Source: Clostridiales bacterium (GTDB taxonomy: Bacteria > Bacillota > Clostridia > Lachnospirales > Lachnospiraceae). From it: DNA of 9,777 nt. The translations under genes were made by a program, and so were the position numbers. Of this stretch, positions 5,804 through 9,777 are shown one piece after another (within the stretch, counting starts at the first letter, position 1; each line of letters begins with the position of its first letter). The notes under the pieces are model-generated. The model worked only from the letters and a program-made list of their open reading frames with translations. It searched no databases and was not told the DNA's origin. Location: contig JAJUHH010000081.1 of assembly GCA_029267975.1 (NCBI GenBank), positions 1-9,777 on the forward strand, written 5' to 3'.

Positions 5804-6903
5804 GAAGGGAAAAGATTGAAGGCGTAGGTTCCATCTATGGGGGTGAATATGAAAGCATCCTCGTGGAAGGTATGGGTAAGCTGAAGGGAGATGCCAAGGT
5901 CCAGACAATCAATATCGATGGTACCTTTAAGAGTAAGGGAAGGATCATTGCCGAGAAGATCAATATTGATGGCTTCGCAAGAATATATCGTGATATCAAG
6001 GTCAAGCACCTTACCCTGGAAGGGACATTAAAGCTGCGCAGAGCTAATGTCAATGCAGAGCTGGTACATAGTGACGGGTTCTTAACCTCTACAAAAGAGA
6101 TATCAGCAGATGAGATCCTTATTAAGGGAACATGCTCCGTAAAGAAACTGACCGGAGATCAGATCCAAATAAATCACCAAGCTCCCTCCGGTAAAAATGT
6201 GATACACGGGAACTGGCTGATTGCCCCCTATTTTGGTCGCAAGGTATCTACAAACAGGTGCCTTGTGGATGTAATCGAATGTACGCATCTTAAAGCAAAT
6301 GGACTGAATGCAAAAATTGTCCGTGCTGGCAGTGTTCGGCTGGAAGATTGCCGCATAAACAGACTTTACTGCGACAGTGAACCCAAAATGCTAAAGAACT
6401 GTAAGATTAAGCACATCTATTATGGAGTAGATAAAACAGAGCTTAGGCAAAAGGAGAAGAATATGGAGAATGTAACTGTTAAGAAAATCTTAGATATGTA
6501 TAAGAATAACGTCATTAATGGGGATGAAGCAGAGCTTATGCTAAAAGCAGCAATCACATCCGGAAGCACCCAGGAGCTTAGCAGTCAGGCAGAACAATCA
6601 ATGGGTTTACCCTGGGAAGATGACGATAAGCTGCATTTTGTGGCCTTCCTGGGCAGAAAACTCCTGAAAAAAGGGGAGGCAGGGGAGCATAAGCTTGAAG
6701 TAAGCTATGATGGTCCTGCAAAGAATGTTGAATGTCATGGAAGCTTAAGCTGTGGAGATATCATGGGGAATGTATCAGCAGGTCAGTCAATCGAATGTCG
6801 TGATATCGGCGGCAACGTATCATGTGGAGGTAATCTTTCCTGCAAGGATATTGATGGAAATGTGAAATATTCAGGAGAGATAAGCAGGAAAGCAGGTAAG
6901 TAA
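5800..6903 (+). CDS. yhbF: YhbF/BacF-like polymer-forming protein fused to a SHOCT/LiaX-like repeat module
   Basis: A 367-residue cytosolic protein in two parts. Residues 1-210 are a bactofilin-like beta-helix (GVGSIYGGEYESILVEG, INIDGTFKSKGRIIAEKINIDG) ending in the module VDVIECTHLKANGLNAKIVRAG that matches the end of the preceding protein. Residues 222-367 are an added module: a short helical segment (VKKILDMYKNNVINGDEAELML) like the SHOCT or LiaX/YvlB N-terminal helices, a linker, then a beta-repeat domain with CxDIxGNV units spaced exactly 15 residues apart (Cys318, Cys333, Cys348). The module starts at Met222, an ATG (6463) with its own ribosome binding site, so it may also be made separately. 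It follows the upstream gene with an ATGA overlap and is 2 nt from the exporter gene. The role is probably scaffolding at the membrane; inferred. Confidence 0.77.
   Translation: MRREKIEGVGSIYGGEYESILVEGMGKLKGDAKVQTINIDGTFKSKGRIIAEKINIDGFARIYRDIKVKHLTLEGTLKLRRANVNAELVHSDGFLTSTKEISADEILIKGTCSVKKLTGDQIQINHQAPSGKNVIHGNWLIAPYFGRKVSTNRCLVDVIECTHLKANGLNAKIVRAGSVRLEDCRINRLYCDSEPKMLKNCKIKHIYYGVDKTELRQKEKNMENVTVKKILDMYKNNVINGDEAELMLKAAITSGSTQELSSQAEQSMGLPWEDDDKLHFVAFLGRKLLKKGEAGEHKLEVSYDGPAKNVECHGSLSCGDIMGNVSAGQSIECRDIGGNVSCGGNLSCKDIDGNVKYSGEISRKAGK
6452..6465 (+). promoter_or_regulatory. Internal ribosome binding site and in-frame ATG within the yhbF-like gene
   Basis: AGGAG (6452-6456; AAAAGGAG in full from 6449) lies six bases before an ATG at 6463-6465. 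It is in frame with the host gene (codon 222) and falls exactly at the boundary between the bactofilin-like and the SHOCT-like parts. Translation from here would give a 146-residue protein ending at 6903. Confidence 0.55.
6745..6879 (+). repeat. 45-bp / 15-residue tandem repeat, three units (CxDIxGNV)
   Basis: Three consecutive units read LSCGDIMGNVSAGQS, IECRDIGGNVSCGGN and LSCKDIDGNVKYSGE. The conserved Cys, Asp-Ile, and Gly-Asn-Val stack in register, as expected of successive turns of a beta-solenoid. The DNA copies are diverged, so this is an old protein repeat and not a recent duplication. Confidence 0.8.
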
Positions 6904-6905
6904 GT

Positions 6906-8729
6906 ATGAAAAGAAGAAATCAGACTGAAAAAAAGCCTCTTTATAACACCTGGCAGAATGTTTGCTATATTGTTCAGGGAGCCTGGGAAGCCGATCGAAA
7001 GGTATTTGCTTACTGCGCAATTTTTACAGTCTTGTCAGGAGCAATCCCCCTCATAAATCTCTTATTCCCGCGCTATATTCTGCAGGAATTAATGTATGGA
7101 GATCAGGTGGAACGATTGTTGGGACTGCTGCTAGGCTATTTCATGATTGGTGCCCTGCTTGGTTCGGGAAAATCCTATCTTAACCAGGCGTATTTCCCCA
7201 GAATGGTTACTATCCGCTTCAAATTCATGCGGATGCTTCAGATGAAATGTATGACAACGGATTACAAGAATACGGAGGATCCCCAATTCCTCAATGATAA
7301 GGAGACCGCTTCCCGTTGTCTTGATAATAATCAGAATGGGATCGAGGGTATCCTGCATAAGCTGTTCTTTTTGGGTGGGAACTTACTGGCTGTGGGAAGC
7401 TTTATTACAATTATTGCTAGACTGAATATATACGTGATGCTTTATATGCTTGCCAATGTTTCTATTACCTATTATTTTGTATACCGCGCCAGGAAATACG
7501 AGCATGACAGGAAGGATGAGATCTCTGAAAATGATCGCCGCTCCGAATATATTTATAACCTGATGTATGACTTTTCCTATGGAAAAGAATTGCGCCTTTA
7601 TGGATTAACCGGCTGGATCGCAGGATTGTTCAAAGATTATAAGAATAAAAGACTGATGATCCACAAGAAAATCAGGCGGAAATATTTTAAAGCCGGTCTG
7701 GTGGATGTGGTTTTGCTGATCCTTCGGGAGGGTATCATCTACGCCTATCTGATCTACGAGGTAATCCAAGGTAGAATGACAATCCCGGATCTGACCATGT
7801 ATTTTGCTGCGATTGCAGGCTTTGCGGATTGGTTCAACAGAATGATTGGGGATTTGGCACACATCAGAGCTCAGAATCTGGAGGTCTGCGATTTCAGGCA
7901 GTTTATTGAGAAACCTGAGGAGGTTGAGAAGGAAGGCGTTCCATTGCCGGAAGGACCCTATGAGATTGAGTTTCGGAATGTGTCCTTTCATTATCCCAAT
8001 AGTGAACAGTACATCTACAGAAATCTCAATCTGAAGATACCGGCCGGACAAAAGCTGGCGATTGTGGGGCATAACGGAGCCGGGAAGACGACCTTCGTAA
8101 AGCTGCTATGCGGACTCTATAAAGTCAGTGAAGGCGAAATATTACTGAATGGCATTAATATTAATCGCTTTGACAGGGAAGAGTATAGAAAGTTACTTTC
8201 TGCCGTATTCCAGGAGGTGAAGATCCTTGCCTTTTCAGCGGCGGAGAATGTAGCTATCCTGGAAAAGGAGGACATTGACCAGGAACGACTCACAAAGGCT
8301 TTGGAACAGGCAGGAATTGCACAGAAGATAAATTCCCTGCATAAGGGGGTTGATACCAGCCTTCTTAAGTTCTTGGATGAGGAGGGGGTAGAATTGTCCG
8401 GTGGTGAGAAGCAGATGATAACCATAGCCAGAGCATTATATAAGGATGCAGCGATCATGGTACTTGATGAGCCCACGGCAGCTCTGGATGCATTGGCAGA
8501 ATATAAAACCTACCAGAATTTCAATCAGATGGTAAAGAATAAGACAGCCATCTATATCTCCCATAGGCTGGCTTCTACCATATTCTGTGATATGATCGCG
8601 ATGTTTGAGCATGGTGAGCTTGTAGAATATGGATCTCATGAAGAGCTTCTGGCGAGAAAGGGAAAATACTACGATATGTTTGAGACCCAGGCAAAATATT
8701 ATCGGGACGAAGAGGAGGCGATTGCATGA
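6906..8729 (+). CDS. ABC exporter half-transporter (fused membrane and ATPase domains)
   Basis: A 607-residue exporter. The membrane domain covers about residues 1-330, with helices near 35-52, 68-88, 152-172, 174-193 and 268-290. The ATPase domain (352-607) is complete: Walker A GHNGAGKTT (388-396), Q-loop Gln436, signature LSGGEKQ (497-503), Walker B IMVLDE with catalytic Glu522, D-loop AALD, and H-loop His553. All catalytic motifs are consensus, so this half can hydrolyse ATP. It lies 2 nt after the yhbF-like gene with only a weak ribosome binding site, and overlaps the next half-transporter by 4 nt (ATGA), so expression depends on the operon. Together they probably form a heterodimeric exporter of a drug, peptide or lipid; the substrate is not visible. 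Peptidase C39 and other accessory domains are absent. Confidence 0.92.
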   Translation: MKRRNQTEKKPLYNTWQNVCYIVQGAWEADRKVFAYCAIFTVLSGAIPLINLLFPRYILQELMYGDQVERLLGLLLGYFMIGALLGSGKSYLNQAYFPRMVTIRFKFMRMLQMKCMTTDYKNTEDPQFLNDKETASRCLDNNQNGIEGILHKLFFLGGNLLAVGSFITIIARLNIYVMLYMLANVSITYYFVYRARKYEHDRKDEISENDRRSEYIYNLMYDFSYGKELRLYGLTGWIAGLFKDYKNKRLMIHKKIRRKYFKAGLVDVVLLILREGIIYAYLIYEVIQGRMTIPDLTMYFAAIAGFADWFNRMIGDLAHIRAQNLEVCDFRQFIEKPEEVEKEGVPLPEGPYEIEFRNVSFHYPNSEQYIYRNLNLKIPAGQKLAIVGHNGAGKTTFVKLLCGLYKVSEGEILLNGININRFDREEYRKLLSAVFQEVKILAFSAAENVAILEKEDIDQERLTKALEQAGIAQKINSLHKGVDTSLLKFLDEEGVELSGGEKQMITIARALYKDAAIMVLDEPTAALDALAEYKTYQNFNQMVKNKTAIYISHRLASTIFCDMIAMFEHGELVEYGSHEELLARKGKYYDMFETQAKYYRDEEEAIA

Positions 8730-9777
8730 AGAAGGATTTAAAAATTGCTTATTATTTTTTAAAGCTGGCAGGCAGCATGTCAAAGACCTATATCCTGCTG
8801 ATTTATCTTTCTGCAATTATGAAATCCCTGACTCCTTTTCTTAATATTATTATGCCGAAGTTTATCATTGATGAGCTGCTTGGAGAGCAAAGAATTTATC
8901 AGCTGCTTCTCTATGTGGGAGCCACAGTGATTGGAAATGGGATTCTTAATCTGATCAATAAATTTCTGGATACAAAAATTGAAGTTGAAAACTTTGCTAT
9001 GGTAAACAGCTTTGAGCTTCACATGGGGAAGCATATTATGCGGATGGACTATGAGAAGCTTGAGGATCCGGAGATACTTGATCAGAAGGAGAAAGCAATC
9101 TTCCCGGTTAGAAATCAGGGCGCTCTCTGGAGAATGATCACAAGCATGATCAACCTCTTGCAAAGTATTATTACAATCATTGGATTGGCTGTGATCATTG
9201 CAAGGCTGAACATTTTACTGCTGGTTCTTATTATTGCAATTCTGCTTGTGAATACTGCCATGTGGAAGAAGGAACAGGGCCTGATGTTCGAGTTGTATCA
9301 GAAGCTGATACCGCTAAATCGCAGTTATCATTATTATTATACACTAATTGGTGATTTTTCCATGGCTAAGGATATCAGGATTAATCACATGGCTCCATAT
9401 ATAGATAAGAAGATTCAGGCTTACAATAAAGAGTCCTTAAAGCAGTTTGGAACTTATTTTGTGAAATTTGGCCGTTATGACGGTGTAGCAGCGGTCAATC
9501 TCCAGGTGCAGATGGTGGCAGTCTATGGCTACATGGCCTGGAAGGTATTTCAGGGTGCACTTGGGATCGGTGATTTTTCCATGTATATTGCAGCGGCCAA
9601 TAATTTTGCCAACAGCATATTTGCCATGCTCATGAACTTTGTAGAGTTTCTGCAGAATTGCAAATATCTTGAGCAATATCTGGAGTTTGAAAAAATACCG
9701 AACAAAGTTACCTATGGAGATAAAAGTCTGGAAGACAGCAGTCATATTGAGATAGAATTCCGTAATGTGTCCTTCAA
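8726..9777 (+). CDS. Second ABC exporter half-transporter, N-terminal part (partial)
   Basis: An open frame of 350 residues that runs off the window. It starts at an ATG overlapping the previous stop, with AGAGGAGG (8711-8718) seven bases upstream. It is an ABC exporter membrane domain, with hydrophobic segments around 21-43, 58-78, 136-158, 160-179, 254-275 and 282-306. It ends at the beginning of the ATPase domain (IEIEFRNVSF, the same start as in the preceding protein, EIEFRNVSF). Parallel landmarks show the two are paralogues: MDYEKLEDPEILDQKE here against TDYKNTEDPQFLNDKE, and IGDFSMAKDIRI against YDFSYGKELRL. The two probably form a heterodimer. Whether this half has an intact ATPase site cannot be seen in the window. 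Confidence 0.9.
   Translation, partial: MKKDLKIAYYFLKLAGSMSKTYILLIYLSAIMKSLTPFLNIIMPKFIIDELLGEQRIYQLLLYVGATVIGNGILNLINKFLDTKIEVENFAMVNSFELHMGKHIMRMDYEKLEDPEILDQKEKAIFPVRNQGALWRMITSMINLLQSIITIIGLAVIIARLNILLLVLIIAILLVNTAMWKKEQGLMFELYQKLIPLNRSYHYYYTLIGDFSMAKDIRINHMAPYIDKKIQAYNKESLKQFGTYFVKFGRYDGVAAVNLQVQMVAVYGYMAWKVFQGALGIGDFSMYIAAANNFANSIFAMLMNFVEFLQNCKYLEQYLEFEKIPNKVTYGDKSLEDSSHIEIEFRNVSF

Noticed and set aside
7605..8072. Minus-strand open frames opposite the exporter genes (also 8117-8476, 8436-8816, 8780-9163, 9437-9745)
   Set aside because: They are antisense to clearly conserved exporter coding sequence, lack ribosome binding sites and have no recognisable protein features.

Overview
The window looks like a chromosomal segment of a low-to-moderate GC, endospore-forming Firmicute, most likely a Clostridia/Lachnospiraceae member. 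This is inferred from strong AAGGAG-type ribosome binding sites, the clostridial variant of Lgt, a yhbD-yhbE-yhbF type cluster, and a putative sporulation (sigma-K-like) promoter. No database search was possible, so the taxonomy is an inference. No tRNA, rRNA, CRISPR array, insertion sequence or phage gene was seen.

Layout. (1) 1-1072, + strand: the C-terminal part of an ABC-2 type ATPase followed 2 nt later by its membrane permease. (2) 1073-1978, +: an intergenic control region followed by a low-complexity, collagen-like Gly/Pro/Arg protein with a distinctive Trp/Arg-rich C-terminal domain. A match to the sigma-K promoter consensus and a TTG start with a good ribosome binding site suggest a late-sporulation, spore-surface protein. 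(3) 1984-2025: a terminator hairpin between two convergent genes. (4) 2037-2981, -: lgt, the lipoprotein diacylglyceryl transferase, in a variant lacking the canonical His and Asn, with an added acidic tail. (5) 3310-3981, +: a PHP-domain metallohydrolase, probably monocistronic, closed by a strong terminator. (6) 4102-9777, +: a tightly packed operon running off the end. It contains a MerR-like YhbD/DUF4004 regulator, two YhbE/YhbF-type polymer-forming (bactofilin-like) proteins, and two fused-domain ABC exporter half-transporters that probably pair as a heterodimer.

How the genes fit together. The last operon is the most interesting part. Its genes are joined by ATGA overlaps or a 2-nt gap, so the bactofilin-like scaffold proteins and the exporter are probably made together. 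The promoter carries three copies of a heptad (ACAATGT/ACATTGT) over the -10 box and downstream, a likely operator for the first gene's product. The second scaffold protein carries an extra C-terminal module (helical SHOCT/LiaX-like segment plus a Cys-containing 15-residue repeat). That module begins exactly at an internal in-frame ATG with its own strong ribosome binding site, so one gene may yield two proteins. The second noteworthy place is the collagen-like gene. Its ribosome binding site can be sequestered in a stem formed only in read-through transcripts from the upstream ABC operon and not in transcripts from its own predicted promoter.
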